Source: Mercurialis annua (Eukaryota > Streptophyta > Magnoliopsida > Malpighiales > Euphorbiaceae). From it: DNA of 64,000 nucleotides. The stretch lies in assembly GCF_937616625.2 (NCBI RefSeq), contig NC_065571.1, positions 9,798,501 through 9,862,500 of the forward strand. The letters run 5' to 3'. The translations under genes were made by a program, and so were the position numbers. Shown in pieces: positions 1 through 12,090 of the stretch; the stretch's first letter is position 1, and the number at the start of each line of letters is the position of its first letter. The notes under the pieces are model-generated. The model saw only the letters and a list, made by a program, of their open reading frames with translations, was not told where the DNA came from and did no database searches.

Positions 1-77
1 TTGCAAGTGATCAAAGATTTCTTTGATGAGACTGCAAAAGGTGAATCAATTGATGAGACATGTAAGGGCTTTGACAT
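1..77 (-). CDS. possible N-terminal end of a gene cut by the window edge
   Basis: On the minus strand an ATG at 77-75 opens a frame (MSKPLHVSS...) that stays open for 25 codons to the window edge. Upstream (minus sense) lies a pyrimidine-rich stretch around 520-630 that looks like a 5' untranslated leader. I do not recognise the protein, and a second overlapping frame is also open here. The call rests only on a start codon, an open frame and leader-like sequence. Confidence 0.3.
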   Translation of the reverse strand, partial: MSKPLHVSSIDSPFAVSSKKSLITC

Positions 78-794
78 TGAAATAACTCTTTTTGGATTGT
101 TTTGAAGTGAAAGTGAGGGCAAAAACTGAGATCTTGTAATTTTTCTGCGAAAAATTGTGTCTGATCCATTGATTGATGGTGTTAGAACAGATTGCTTAAT
201 ACTGCAGATCATGGTGAAAGAAACAAACTTTTTAATTTAAATTCCAAAAGGGTTTAAAGGGTAACTCTTAAATTTGATCAAAACTGATTCAAATCAGCCA
301 ATAAGTGAAGATCAAGATCAAGAGTTTTTGAAAAGAAAAAAAAGATGGGAGTTTAATGAGTTTTGAAACAGAAGAAGATCTTGAGAATTTTAACAAACCC
401 AAAACAAATATAACAAGATCACCACTATGATGATCTTGCGGAACTAACTATGAAGTACAGTACCAAAATATTGTTGAACTAAAAATACTGATTCTTTTTT
501 ATTTTTTCTCAAGATCTTTTACACACAAAAAAAGTTGGTGGGTGGAGAGAGACTGAAAAACATAAATAAAAAGAGAGACAAGAAGAGGTGGTAGGGTTGG
601 AAATCAGCTAGCTGGTTGCTGTGTGATCTCAGTCCAAAAAAGGTGTATCGATCGATGTAACCAACCGGTCATGTGAATACATTAGTATATTATAGAGTTT
701 AATTATATTGCACTAAAGTTTTTAAATTCTTTTTAATTTAGTTTTTCATCTTTTCCTTATTGCAAAAGAAATTCTATAGAAAGTTGGTTTTATA
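78..794. other. putative leader/promoter of the edge gene; otherwise nothing recognised
   Basis: No open frame of note. Read on the minus strand, 500-640 is rich in CT runs (CTCTCTCC, CTTCTTGTCTCTC), typical of plant 5' untranslated regions. From about 680 to 794 it becomes plain AT-rich spacer ending at the Helitron. Confidence 0.3.
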
Positions 795-2037
795 TCTATA
801 CTATATATAAAAGCACGGATGGGGGGGGGGACAGGCAAATTTACTTAATAACCCTTCTTACGTTTTCACTTATTGATTGTTTAAATTACGGTTTTATGGT
901 AATTTATTAATTAATTGATTGTTTAAAGAAGTATTCGATTAGAATAAGGAAACTAGACTTATATATTACTTATACATCTCTTTTAAACAAAAATTATAGG
1001 AATATATAGTAAATAACCTTTCTTTAATTAAAGTCCTTAATCATAGGAAACAAAGGTTTTGCAAAATTTCATTTTTTACCGGCAAACTGTACAATATTTG
1101 TCAGACAATTATTCCACTTATTTACAACATATTTCATGACTATTATTTCACCTATTATTGTGATCCACAATTCTAATCTAATATATTTATATATACTATA
1201 TAAAAGATTACGAATAAAAGCAAATTTTTTTATATTCATATTTCTAATATTGCTTTAACTGATGATATAATTTGTAATAGAATTAATAATTTTAATCCAA
1301 TCTATAATATATTCAAAAACAGAATTACATAATATACATAAATTTATTTCAACTCATCAGATATTATCAATATATACTATATATAAAAGCACGGATGGGG
1401 GGGACATGCACATTTACGTTAATGTCCTTAATACTATTTAAATTATTATTCAATATTGACTATTCTACCTAAATATTAGCTAATTGAAACTACTTTCAAT
1501 ACAATTAAAATACTCACCTATTTTATAGAATTTTATACCATATCTACAACTACAAGCTTTTGAGTAATTAATTTTTTTTCCTATTACAACTTGAACAATT
1601 AGTAAATTGGTAATAATATCAAATATTCAGCACTGTCGTCCCATTAATTTTATATATCTATCTATATTTGCAACAATACAAGAAAAATTACTAAAAATAT
1701 AAGTACACACAATATTGATTAATGTAATTGTAGTGTATTAGTAAATTTTTAAAATATTAGTTGCTTTATTCAAATCAAATTCATGAACTCCTAATTCATC
1801 TCAAATTTCAGCTATATTATATTTTTAATGATTAATAATTATTTTATTCATAATTAATTAATCAATGACCATAAATTTTTTATAGTTAATCAATTAATAA
1901 TAAATTAAAAAAATTATTAACATGAACATTTAATAGATGCAACAAATCTAAAGTATAATAACTAATGGTTTGAATTAATATGATAAATTGACAAATCACG
2001 TTACGAGCCACGTGCGTAGCACGTAATGCGAAACTAG
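795..2037 (+). mobile_element. non-autonomous Helitron
   Basis: The left end is TCTATACTATATATAAAAGC directly after A at 794. The right end is CTAG at 2034-2037 followed by T at 2038, the A|T insertion site expected of Helitrons. Nine bases before CTAG is a hairpin: ACGTGC (2010-2015), loop GTA, GCACGT (2019-2024). There are no long reading frames, so it must depend on a helper. A second copy of the 5' terminus lies inside at about 1371, suggesting a composite or end-bypass derivative. The same termini occur inverted at 5044-5596. Confidence 0.88.
1371..1408 (+). repeat. second internal Helitron 5' terminus
   Basis: TATATACTATATATAAAAGC followed by ACGGATGGGGGGGACA repeats the left terminus at 795-832 with small changes. 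It has no 3' end of its own, so 1371-2037 may itself be a shorter Helitron sharing the same 3' hairpin. Confidence 0.7.
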
Positions 2038-2140
2038 TTGTTAAAAAGGTTCCTATTGCATGTAGGATTATGTATCGGTCGGTTTGATTCAATTTGGTTT
2101 GATTTGAATCTGCCAACTGAAAATTTAACAATTTTCAAAT

Positions 2141-4278
2141 GGGCTTTTTTCATAAACAACCAACATTTATGATATTATTACTTTTATACAGACATATATT
2201 TTCATTATCAAAACTATTATACACGCTATAAATTATAACTTTTCTACGGACATATATATATTCTTCCTCTCAAACCAATCCTCATAAACAAAATTATTTT
2301 CTCTTTCATCACCATCATTTCTCTCATCTCTCTCAGCTCATTTTTCTAATCTCCCTCAGATTTCACAAACTCCTCCAACTCTTTCAGATCTATCGTCTTC
2401 ATTCATCTTTCTCAACGTCGCCGTCCAAAATTGCTACAAGTTTCGTCAGTATTGTTTTTCTTTTTGCCATTGTTGAGCTGAAGATCTGCATAGGATTCCG
2501 GCGAAGAAAAACATTGTTTTTGATATTGTAAAATGGCTTTTTGTTGTTATTCTTGCGTTGCTTATTGTTATCGTTTTTCTATTTTGATTTCAGATCTAAA
2601 ATTAATAGTTCTTCTTCTTTTTCTTCTTTTTTTTAGATCTATATTTCTTTTTTTGTTTACTGTTTTTATATAACAGTAATTCTCCATCATTAAACATGTA
2701 TAAAAATTGTCTTTTCATGTTTTATAAAATAATTTTGTGATTTTATGGAATAAAGTTCGGTTATTTTTGCATATTTTACTGTGTTTGGTTGTATTTTTGC
2801 GTGTTTTGCATTCTGAAGTACGATTTGTTGATGATGATTGATTGCTGAATTATTATAATGTTACGATATTGTTGGTTTTATGTTGATTATATGTTGATAT
2901 TGTGTTGATAATCAATTGAATTTTTTTTAATGTGAATGTTGACAAATAAGATAATATTGTCCGTGAAATAAACTAAAAAAAAATTAAATTGAAAAATATA
3001 AATAATTATTATAATATTACAGTGTTGATTTTAGCATTCGTGAAAAATATAAATAATGATGTTGAATTATTATAATATTATAGTGTTGATTTTATGTTGG
3101 TATTATGTTGATTTTGTATTGATATCTGGTTGATTTTAATATTGGCAAAAAAACGATATTGTACATGTAATAAACTAAAAAAATAAAAAAAAAATTGAAA
3201 TAGAAAAAATGATATCTTAATTTTTGATTAATTGCTAAATTATTGTAATGTTGATATTTTTTGTTAATGTTAAAATCAACTAAATATCAACGTAATATCA
3301 ACACAATATCAACACAAAATCAACATTATAACATTATAATAATTCATCGTCATTATTGTCTTTTTCACCAATGCTAAAATCAACAAAATATCAACCAAAA
3401 ATCAACACAATATTAACACTGTAACATTACAATAATTCAACATCTTTATTTGTCTTATTTCCCAATGCTCACATATCATTATTTAGTCTCAGTTAAATTT
3501 TTATTTTTTTTAGTTTATTTCACAGACATCGTTATCTTATTTGTCAATGTTAATATCAGTAAAATATCAACATAAAATCAACATAAAGTCAACAACACTG
3601 AAACATTTCAATAATTCATCAATCAACCATCATCAACAAATCGTGCTGCAAAATAAAAAAACACAAAAATACAACCAAACATAGTAAAACTGCAGAAATA
3701 ACAGATTTTATCCATAAAATCATATAATTATTTTATATACATGAAAATTAGTATTACATTCCTTAAAGATAATATTTACACATGTTTAATGGTAAAAAAA
3801 ATGATTGTTATTTAAAAACAGTTAACAACAAAATTTCTAGATCTGAATATAAAAAAGAAGAAGAAGAAGAAGAAGAACGATGAATTTTTTTGTCTTGAAA
3901 TCCGATCATATGCCTTTAAGAAACTTTTTAAAATCGCTAAAAACTTCAGATAACTATTCTTCCTTCCGACAATAAACTCCGATTCAGATCTGAAAAAAAA
4001 TACAAAAACGGAAGAAAGGCGGCGGCACAGCGAGGATGAAGGCGGTATTGAGACGTACTGAAGGACGGCGACCATGAAAAAGAATAGAGAGCAGAGGATG
4101 GAAGAATATGAAAAAAATAACTATTAATTTGAGAGCAGAAAGGAAAATCGTTAAAAGATATAATTTTAAGATATTAGGTTATATTTATAAAATAAGATGG
4201 TGGAAAAAAATAAAGAAATGAGATGGGCTGTATAGATGTAAAGAATTTGCCAAATGTCGTATTTGGCATAAAAAGCCC
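2141..4278. mobile_element. Mutator-like long-inverted-repeat element, 2.14 kb
   Basis: Exact 9-bp target duplication TTTTCAAAT flanks it (2132-2140 and 4279-4287). The ends read GGGCTTTTTTCAT and ATAAAAAGCCC. Nearly the whole element folds back on itself: the left arm (GATTTGTTGATGATG near 2822) is matched in inverse near 3640, and the AGATCT/TTCTTCTTC block near 2630 is matched near 3840-3860. The centre is built of degenerate GTTGATATT/AATATCAAC units. No transposase frame is visible; the short frame at 3812-4075 is low-complexity arm sequence. The 9-bp duplication and G-starting ends fit Mutator-like elements; foldback element is the alternative name. Confidence 0.85.
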
Positions 4279-4619
4279 TTTTCAAATTGTACTAAACCAA
4301 ACTATATACAAATTTACATTATATCAAATTGAACCAAAAAAATTAGCTCGGCTTAGTTCAGTTAAATATTAAAAAATTACTGTCTAGTAATTTTCCAAAT
4401 ATATTTAATATATTTATTTATTAAATAAAATTTATTAATTTATGTATCACCTGTAACTAAAGAATAAATACTTAAATGTAGAAATGTATGTATTTATATT
4501 AATTCCTAACTTTTTCTATTTACTTTTTAATTTGAGTATTTCAATTTTTAAAAATATTCAAATCAAACACCTAATGTTTATACAAATACAATCGAATCAA
4601 ACTCCATTCATTAAATAAT

Positions 4620-4990
4620 AGCCTAATGTATTAAAAAACCCTGACCTTTCATCCCTTTTTCAATCCTACCCTGATGTTGCAAATCAATCAATTTTACCAT
4701 ATTTTGTATTTTTTCATTTCAATTGTACCCTAAAACATAAAATTGATCTTTTTTTATTTGGCAAAAATTCTCTTAATTGATCCTTTTTATATTAAATTAA
4801 CTTTTTATATTAAATTAACCATTTTTGGAGAATTCTTTTGAAATTTTATCAAATAAATAATGGTCAATTTTATGTTTCAGGGTACAATTGAAATAAAAAA
4901 AATACAAAATGGGATAAAATTGACAAATTTTCAACGTCGGGGTAGAATTGAAAAGGGGAAAAAGGTCGGAATTTTTTAAGACATTAAGCC
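4620..4990. mobile_element. Mutator-like MITE, 371 bp
   Basis: Exact 9-bp duplication TTAAATAAT (4611-4619 and 4991-4999). Terminal inverted repeats begin AGCCTAATGTATTAAAAAA and, on the other strand, GGCTTAATGTCTTAAAAAA. It is palindromic throughout, with TTTCAATTGTACCCT in one arm and GGGTACAATTGAAA in the other. Related in ends and interior to elements at 40764, 59578, 62173 and 62819. Confidence 0.88.
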
Positions 4991-5043
4991 TTAAATAATT
5001 AAACCATCACTAGAGTTTCGATTCTTCTACACCTTTAAATGTA

Positions 5044-5596
5044 CTAGTTTCGCATTACGTACTATGCACGTGGCTCGTAACGTAACTTCTCAATGAACAT
5101 ATTAGTAAATTTATTGTAATTATATCAATTTTTTATTTATAATTAATATTAAATTAGTTAAGAATTTTTATAAAAGTAAATATAATATATTCAGTTATTG
5201 ATTTTTTTCATACTGAATTTATTCTTCTTTTGGTTTTATAATAACCATAATTAAATAATTAACTTAATTTTATTAATAATATTCTTAAAAATAATAAATA
5301 GAAATTTAAATAATATTATATTGACCAAATACAATATTTTATTTTATAGTTCAATCAAACTAAAAGATAGGTATTCCTACTAATTTGGAGAAAATTTAGT
5401 TACTTTTTACATATTAAAAACTAAATTGGAGATAATTTAGCTACCTATTCTAATTAGGATTTTAATTACAATAGTGATTAATTAAATAACTAATTAGTTA
5501 GTGACTATAAAACCTTTATTTAGTAGTAAACTGAAAAGGATTATTCAGTAAATTTGCCTGCCCCCTCCCCATCCGTGCTTTTATATATAGTATAGA
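5044..5596 (-). mobile_element. non-autonomous Helitron, minus orientation, 553 bp
   Basis: On the minus strand it begins TCTATACTATATATAAAAGC (5596 downward) after A and ends CTAG (5047-5044) before T. The GTGCATAGTACGT hairpin region and GCGAAACTAG lie near the 3' end. Termini match the element at 795-2037, which points the other way, so the two 3' ends face each other across about 3 kb. Confidence 0.88.
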
Positions 5597-5940
5597 TGCA
5601 GTTTGGAATAGATAGTAGTATTTGTGAATTTAGTTAAATTTTAGTAAAAGCTAATTAAAAAAAGAACTGAATCAAAACAATTAAAATCAATCTATTCGAA
5701 TTAGTTCGATTAATTTAATTTAAAAAATACAAAACCTCAACTTGGTTAAATTTAGCTTGAATATGAATACACGCAACTATTAATTTTATTCAATTGACCA
5801 GTTAGCTTGTTGCTTTATGATTATTTTTTTTATCAAATATATAATTAGCGGGAATTAACAGGATTAGTTGTTAGTATTATCGCTGAAGCAAGATGTCTTA
5901 CATCTACTATATAATTGATGAAAGTTAAAAGAGGAATTTG

Positions 5941-6540
5941 CACAAAATATTCATTTTTAAAAAATATTTGTAAAAATATTCCGTTTTTTGAAAAATTATT
6001 TTTTTACCTTTTTTTTTGAGAATTTATTTTTTTACTCTGAAAAAATTTGTAATAATACTCCGTTTTTTTTAAACTGTTTGAAACTGTATTATAAACGGTT
6101 TCAAAAATGTCTACTTTAAAAAAAATTGAAACCTTTTGAAACTGTAATTGAAACTGTTTTTTAAAACGGTTTCAAATTATTTTTTAAGAAACGGTTATAA
6201 ACCGTTTGAAACCCAATTAAAAACACTCTTTGAAACGGTTTATAAATGTTTCAAATTTTATTTTGTTTTTTGAAACCGTTTGAAACTATTAGAAACTGTA
6301 AATGAAACGTTTTGTAAAATAGTTTCAACTTATTTTAAAAAAAAACAGTTATAAACCGTTTGAAACCCAATTAGAAACTGTATTTGAAACGTTTTGTAAA
6401 ACAGTTTCAAATTGTGTTTTTTGAAACTGTTTGCAACTGCGGAGTTAAAAAATAAACTGCGGAGTAAAAAAAATAAATATTTAAAATTTTTGGGTACGTT
6501 AATAAATTTTCAATTTTTGAGGTATTTTTGTAAATCACCC
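5941..6540. mobile_element. Mutator-like MITE, 600 bp, with GAAACTGTTT microrepeat core
   Basis: Exact 9-bp duplication AAGTTAAAA (5932-5940, 6541-6549). Ends begin GAGGAATTTGCACAAAATA and, inverted, GGGTGATTTACAAAAATACC. The core is degenerate GAAACYGTTT/AAACGGTTTC units in both orientations. The left end closely resembles that of the element at 33558 (GAGGAAATTACACC). Confidence 0.82.
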
Positions 6541-6744
6541 AAGTTAAAATAACTTATAAAATTAATTATCCAATAATAAAGTCAACTTAGATCAACAAAA
6601 GAAGTATTTTTTTACCGAATCCAAGTTTATGTTGAGCTAATTTACGAAAAGGTGTGTTTCATGCCAAAGGAATATGTAGTTCCTTCCTATTATAGGGAAC
6701 TCCGCCTAAATTTATGATCTCCTTTTGATTGGCAAAAGTAATGA

Positions 6745-6826
6745 CGTCGACAGCAGGGTTCGAACCTGCGCGGGCGAAGCCCAACAGATTTCAAGTCTGT
6801 CTCCTTAACCACTCGGACATATCGAC
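6745..6826 (-). tRNA. tRNA-Ser(TGA)
   Basis: 82 nt on the minus strand. The acceptor stem GTCGATA/TGTCGAC pairs fully with one G-T pair. The A box reads TGTCCGAGTGGTTAAGG, the anticodon loop CTTGAAA gives TGA, a long variable arm is present as in serine tRNAs, and the B box is GGTTCGAACCT. No intron. It is nuclear-type: plastid trnS starts differently (GGAGAG...). No clear T-run follows the gene within 20 bases. Confidence 0.95.
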
Positions 6827-7341
6827 ATTTGATGATCAGTTTGTTTTTAACTTACTAAATAGCATTGTAATAGAATATCATTGAATGTGCAAAATGTGGC
6901 TACCAAATCCAAGCAACAGAAACTAATACCAGATGTGATTTTTCTGTAAAATTTGGAAAGACAGTTCAACTAATTGGGTGTGTAGAATTTGAGGAAAAAA
7001 AACGGTTTTTCGAATCGAATTTGAATAGAGGTTCGTGAAATTCACAAGTAGTTTAAGGGAGTTCTTACACTTGCAAAGTGATAATTAATTACTAATAATA
7101 ACTTTTTGTACCTCTAATTTAAGTATATAAAGAGTTATAATTTTATATTTTATAGTAGAAAAAAATTTAAATTCACATAATTTTTTATTGAATACGAGTT
7201 GAGCTCCAATTTCTCAAATGTTGTTCGAACTTGAATTTCAACTCAAATTTATATAACTCACTCGAGCTCGCACTTGGCATAATTTGAACTTAACTGGGCT
7301 CATTTACAGTTTGAATTCAACTTTTTTATTCGGAAAAAAAT
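6827..7341. other. spacer, nothing recognised
   Basis: AT-rich sequence with only short frames. The stretch at 7180-7310 (GAGCTC, GAACTTGAATT) is mildly palindromic but I see no element boundaries. Confidence 0.4.
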
Positions 7342-9618
7342 GAGAAAATTAAGAAAAGTACTCTCTTTTTGAAAATAATATGACTTCCTACCTCAATAAG
7401 AAAAAGATAAAGAAAATACCTCACTATTTTAATGTTTTTATTTTTTTACTCTAACACCTAATTATATTATAATTATACCTACTTTTTATTGTTATTTTAC
7501 TCTAGCCATATTTGACAACTGTCATTTATTTTCTTTTTCTCTCTCTCCTTTTCTCTTTCTTCTTCATTCTTTTTGTTCTCATTCTCTGTACTTTTTTTTT
7601 CCACCATTCTTTTTCTTCATTTTCTTCTTCTTCATTCATTTTTTATTTTTGTTTCTTCTTCATAGTTAATTCATCATTCCGCCGTCGCTCCGCCATCATT
7701 CCGCCGCTGCTCATCCATTTTTTATATTCAATTTTAGCGTTTTTTTCCTTGACTCGTGGTGATTAATACGATTTGTTTAACTTTCAGATCTAAATAAATT
7801 ACTCTTGAATTTTCTCAATTTTAGATCTAAAAATCTGCATTAAAAACATTTTTATACACAAAAAATGATTTTTTGAAAAAAACTGCTTCTGATTATCATA
7901 TGAGTATCATCACTGCATTATCATGCAAGTATCATAACACTGCATAAAAAATCAATTTTTTTATTAAAAAACAGCGTCTGATTATCATGTTATTATCATG
8001 TCGCATAACATTAATTATATGATTTATGATAAGGTTATGATAATACAAATGTACGATAATGATAATAGTATGATAATGTTTTTATGATAATATAATGATA
8101 AGCTTATAACAGTATGATAATATGATACTTACATGGAAAAAAATTTACAAAATAGTGTCATATGATAATATTTTATCATATGATAACGAGATGATAATAT
8201 TTATGGTACATATATGATAATATCTATGATAATGTATGATAAAATAGTGTCTGATTATCATGTCGTTATCATAACACTGGAGTATGATAATTAAATGATA
8301 ATGAATTATGATAAGGTTATGATAATTGGATGATAACGTACGTGAAAATAGAATTACAAAAAGATTCATGACACCAGTATGATAATCAGATGATAATAAA
8401 ATAATAAAATTATGATAATAGTATGATAATATGATACATGTATGTAAAAATATTACAGAAAAATTATGATAATGAGATGATAATGTAAAGATAATATGAT
8501 ACCTGTATGAAAAAAAATAATTACAAAAAGATTATGATAACGAGATGATAATGTGAAGATAATAGTATGATTATATGATACATGTATGAAAAAAACAATT
8601 ACAAAAAAATTATGATAATAAGATGATAAAGTGAAGATAATAGTATGATAATATGACCTTATTATACTTCATTATCATACTATTTTCTTCATATTATCAT
8701 CTCGTTATCATATTTTTTATGTAATTATTTTCATATAGGTATCATATTATCATACCGTTATCATAATTTTATTATTATGTCGTTGTCATAACATTATTAT
8801 TTAGGTACAATAATACATTATCATCTCGGTATCATATGATTATATTAAGATAACGAGATGATAATACAGTGATAACAATATGATAATCAATTTTTTTGTA
8901 GAAAATCTTTCTTTATACAGTGTTATGATAACAACATGATAATACAGTGATACTTATATGATAATCAGAGACTGTTTTTTTTTTATAAATTTTTTTTTCT
9001 GCAGTGTTATGATAATCATATGATAATCAGATACTGTTTTTTTGCAGAAAATCGTTTTTTATGCAGAAAATCGTTTTTTCATAATAACATCGTTTTTCAT
9101 GTAGATTTTTAGATCTAAAATTGAAAAAAAAATCAAAAGTAATTTATTTAGATCTGAATGTTATAAAAATCACAATAATCATCATAAATTAAAGAAAAAT
9201 TTGCTAAAATAAAATATGAAAGAACAATGCAGCGACGATGGAGCAATGAAGAAACGGCGGTGGAGCGATGAAGGAACGAAGAGGAAAGAAAGAAAATGGA
9301 GAAGAAAAGAAGAAATAAAGAAGAAGAAAAAAATTGACGAAAAAAAAGAAGCAGAGAAGAAGAAGAAGAAGAAAAGAGAGGAGAGAGGAGAGAGAAAGAG
9401 AAAAAGAGAGACATATAAAAATATGACAGCTGTAACATGATAAGAGAAATTATAATTAGAGTAAAAGATTAAAAAAAAGTAGGTATTATTATAATATAAA
9501 CATGCTTTAGAGTAAAAAAATAAAAGCATTAAAATGATGAGATATTTTTTCTATCTTTTCCTTATTGAGGTAAGAAATCAAATTATTTTTAAAAATAGAG
9601 TATTATCCTAATCTTCTC
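7342..9618. mobile_element. Mutator-like long-inverted-repeat element, 2.28 kb, ATTATCAT core
   Basis: Exact 9-bp duplication GAAAAAAAT (7333-7341, 9619-9627). The ends GAGAAAATTAAGAAAAG and, inverted, GAGAAGATTAGGATAAT match through hundreds of bases: the left arm at 7385-7450 (TACCTCAATAAG, ATTTTAATG) is mirrored at 9520-9590. The interior (about 7880-9080) consists of ATGATAAT/ATTATCAT units in both orientations. Each arm carries a CT/GA-rich block with GCCGTCGCTCCGCC-type sequence (7680 and 9215-9280) that resembles a plant leader and may be captured host sequence. Frames at 7512-7766 and 9148-9529 are low-complexity arm sequence, not genes. Confidence 0.87.
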
Positions 9619-9627
9619 GAAAAAAAT

Positions 9628-10297
9628 ACTATAAAATTGAGTGTAGAAAACAACGAGCCTTTTTCCATACGTGTGAATTGTGATAGCATGTCTCTTAATA
9701 GAACCACAACGCCTGAAATTATTGTAATCAACAAAAGTGAGACTTAAAAAGAGGAAGAGGGCATTGACACCGACAAAACAAAATTGAGTGAGCAATAGTG
9801 CTCCAATGTGTGTAATCGAGCCGAACCGAATCATTCATAGTATAAAACCCAACTCGCACACAATCGAATTTTGTTTCAAAAGTTTGAACTAAAATATGGT
9901 GGAAAATTTAAAATCAATTCGATTATCTATATAGGTATTTAGATTTTAATTTTAGTGTAAAGTAAAAATATTATCATAAATGTGTATAATCATGAGGAAT
10001 AGAAAAGTAAATTAGCAAAAACTTGATTAGGCTCGCAAGCCTGTCAAGTCGAGTATCTTGATGTTCGAACTAGACTCGACGATTATTTCATAAAAACTTA
10101 ATTCGCTTAACATTAAATTAATTTTCAAAAAGAGACAAGCTAGAAGGATACACTCCATTAACATACTTAAGAGAGCAAGAGATCAGTCATGGTCCATGGA
10201 GTAGCTTTACAAGAGTAATACAGAAATGCATACCAAAATGAACATTTTCGAGTATATATTCTGCTCAAGAACATACAACTTTCGGACATTACTTCCC
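9628..10297. other. spacer, nothing recognised
   Basis: No supported gene. AT-rich, with weakly inverted tracts around 9840-10110 (TTCGAATT/AACTTG) that could be an old degraded element. No duplication found. Confidence 0.35.
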
Positions 10298-10736
10298 GAA
10301 AACTAGCTTGCAAGTACTGGAACTTCTTTTGAAGTTCGAAACCTCGTCTATAACCACTTCTATTTTCTTTCACTTTATTGGCCTTGTACTACAGGTTAAA
10401 CAGAAAATATTCATGCGTTCCAATACTTCACCAAATTCCAGCAAATACTTTACAAGATCGAGCTCACTTGGCGATCCCATGAATTTTAATATTTTAACCG
10501 TCTTTAAATGGTAAAGCAAACATTCAGGCACGGAGTCTGGCTGATGCCAATTAGACTTAGATAGGTATAATAACTCAACAACTTGCCGCAGGAAAAACAA
10601 GATTTTCTAGCTTTGGAGAGCATTGCAGTAAGTCCGGTACCATATTCCAATCAACTGGCTTTCCAGTATACAACTCCAATTCCTTAAGATTACTGAATGT
10701 AGGCAATCCATGATCGCGATTAATAGTATGCAGATC
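10298..10736 (-). pseudogene. decayed F-box/FBD gene fragment
   Basis: Minus strand. Exon-2 homologue at 10587-10736 (150 nt, open, DLHTINRDHGLPTFSNLKEL...) matches exon 2 of the intact copies at 12485-12634 and 24457-24606. Most of the following intron and the start of exon 3 are missing. FBD-domain sequence resumes near 10560 (WHQPDSVPECLLYHL...) and runs to about 10298, with an in-frame TGA just after STRPIK where the intact copies read on. There is no exon 1, so the F-box itself is absent. The unusual GC donor (GCG|GCAAGT) of the paralogues is still present. Confidence 0.85.
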
Positions 10737-10825
10737 CTATACGCAATAATGCACTTCAAATTATAAATGTTTTGCAAATTATAGAATTTAGTAGCGGAAA
10801 CTGTTGACGTGCACTTCAAGGAAGA

Positions 10826-12090
10826 ATGAATAAAGGATCAATACGGCCCTCAAATTTGTCTCGTAATTAAATAAGTTATTTTTAACATTTTTTGGTCAAT
10901 TAGATTTCTGAATTTATGTTTTGAGGTCAAATAGATCACTTTAATCAATTAGATCTCCAAATTTGTGTCTCGAGATCAAATAAGTCATGTGTTTGAGATG
11001 TTCATATTAGAGGTTTCTTTACTTAAATTAAGAGAGTTTATAATCTAATTGATTAAAAAAATTAAATATAATCTATTTGATCCTAAAATACAAATTTAAA
11101 GATTTAACTGATTACAAAAATTTAAAAGTTTTCTTTGAATTTGCTATCTCAATTTTAAAGACCCTTTCAATGGCCAACTTCTTACTCTGAGGTTATATTT
11201 TCTAATCAAAAAATATTTATCAAAATTGACAAAATTGAAAATTTTGATTATAAATAAAATATTAAAAAAGTTTAGTTTTTTTTAAAAAAAAAAAAAATTA
11301 ATGAAGAACAACCCCAACTCTCTTTATTTGAAAGTAATTTCATATGTAAAATAGAATAACTTTTTTCCAGTCACAGTTTTTTTTTTAAATTCACCATATA
11401 ACTTTGTATATACTATCATTAATACTTTACTACGTTGATACTTTAACCCAAATTTAAACTTGTTTTACATATTTATCCTGAAAATCAAAAACAGCTAATT
11501 CTTTTAATAATAAAATAATAAAAATTTAATTAAATATGCTTTAATATGTAAAAATATTATATAGCCACTAATTTCAAATTGAAAATATTAGACTTCTGTC
11601 AATTTTATAAGATTCAATTCAAGGAAAAAACATTGGTTCGGTATGAACTAAATGAAGATTCTTACAAACTTATACTTTGAGCCATAGGACAAATGGAGAA
11701 TAATTGAAATATTGTAATACAATGACGATTGTATCCATCACTACCGATATAAAATCAGAGCATGCAAATCAGAAGCAGTACCAATCTAAAATAAGAATAT
11801 AACATCAAAAAAAAAACAAATAAGCTCCAGTATCATTGAGATCTATAGAGAAGCCATAAATCATGTTAAACTTTCATGGCATATTACACATCACAGGAGC
11901 AGAAGAAAAAGCATCTAATATGCTGCAAAATATGACACAGGCCAGCACAGGAATAGAAAATAGAAAGTAAAATTACATGTGCTCCAAGGATTCATGAGGA
12001 TACTACAGCACCCATCAAGCAAAGCCTGATGTATAAATGAAGCGCAAAAACATACTAATGCTTCACTACAACTTCCGCAAAGGCACAACA
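10826..12090. other. spacer downstream of F-box gene; start of a segmental duplication
   Basis: Positions 10840-11170 contain three spaced copies of a motif like TTTGTGTCTCGAGATCAAAT with inverted counterparts, probably an old miniature element without clear ends. From about 11820 the sequence (CTCCAGTATCATTGAGATC...) matches 23800 onward, marking the downstream edge of the duplicated F-box block. No coding frame supported. Confidence 0.5.

Noticed and set aside
6745..6826. Plastid-derived tRNA-Ser insertion
   Set aside because: The acceptor stem and A box are of the nuclear type, unlike plastid trnS, and no plastid flanking sequence is seen.
7880..9080. CRISPR-like array of ATTATCAT words
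   Set aside because: Units are degenerate, unspaced and in both orientations inside a transposon of a eukaryotic genome.
7512..9529. Several frames of 74-115 codons within 7.5-9.5 kb
   Set aside because: They are low-complexity (F/S-rich or K/E-rich) translations of the CT/GA tracts in the arms of the palindromic element, open on opposite strands of mirrored sequence.
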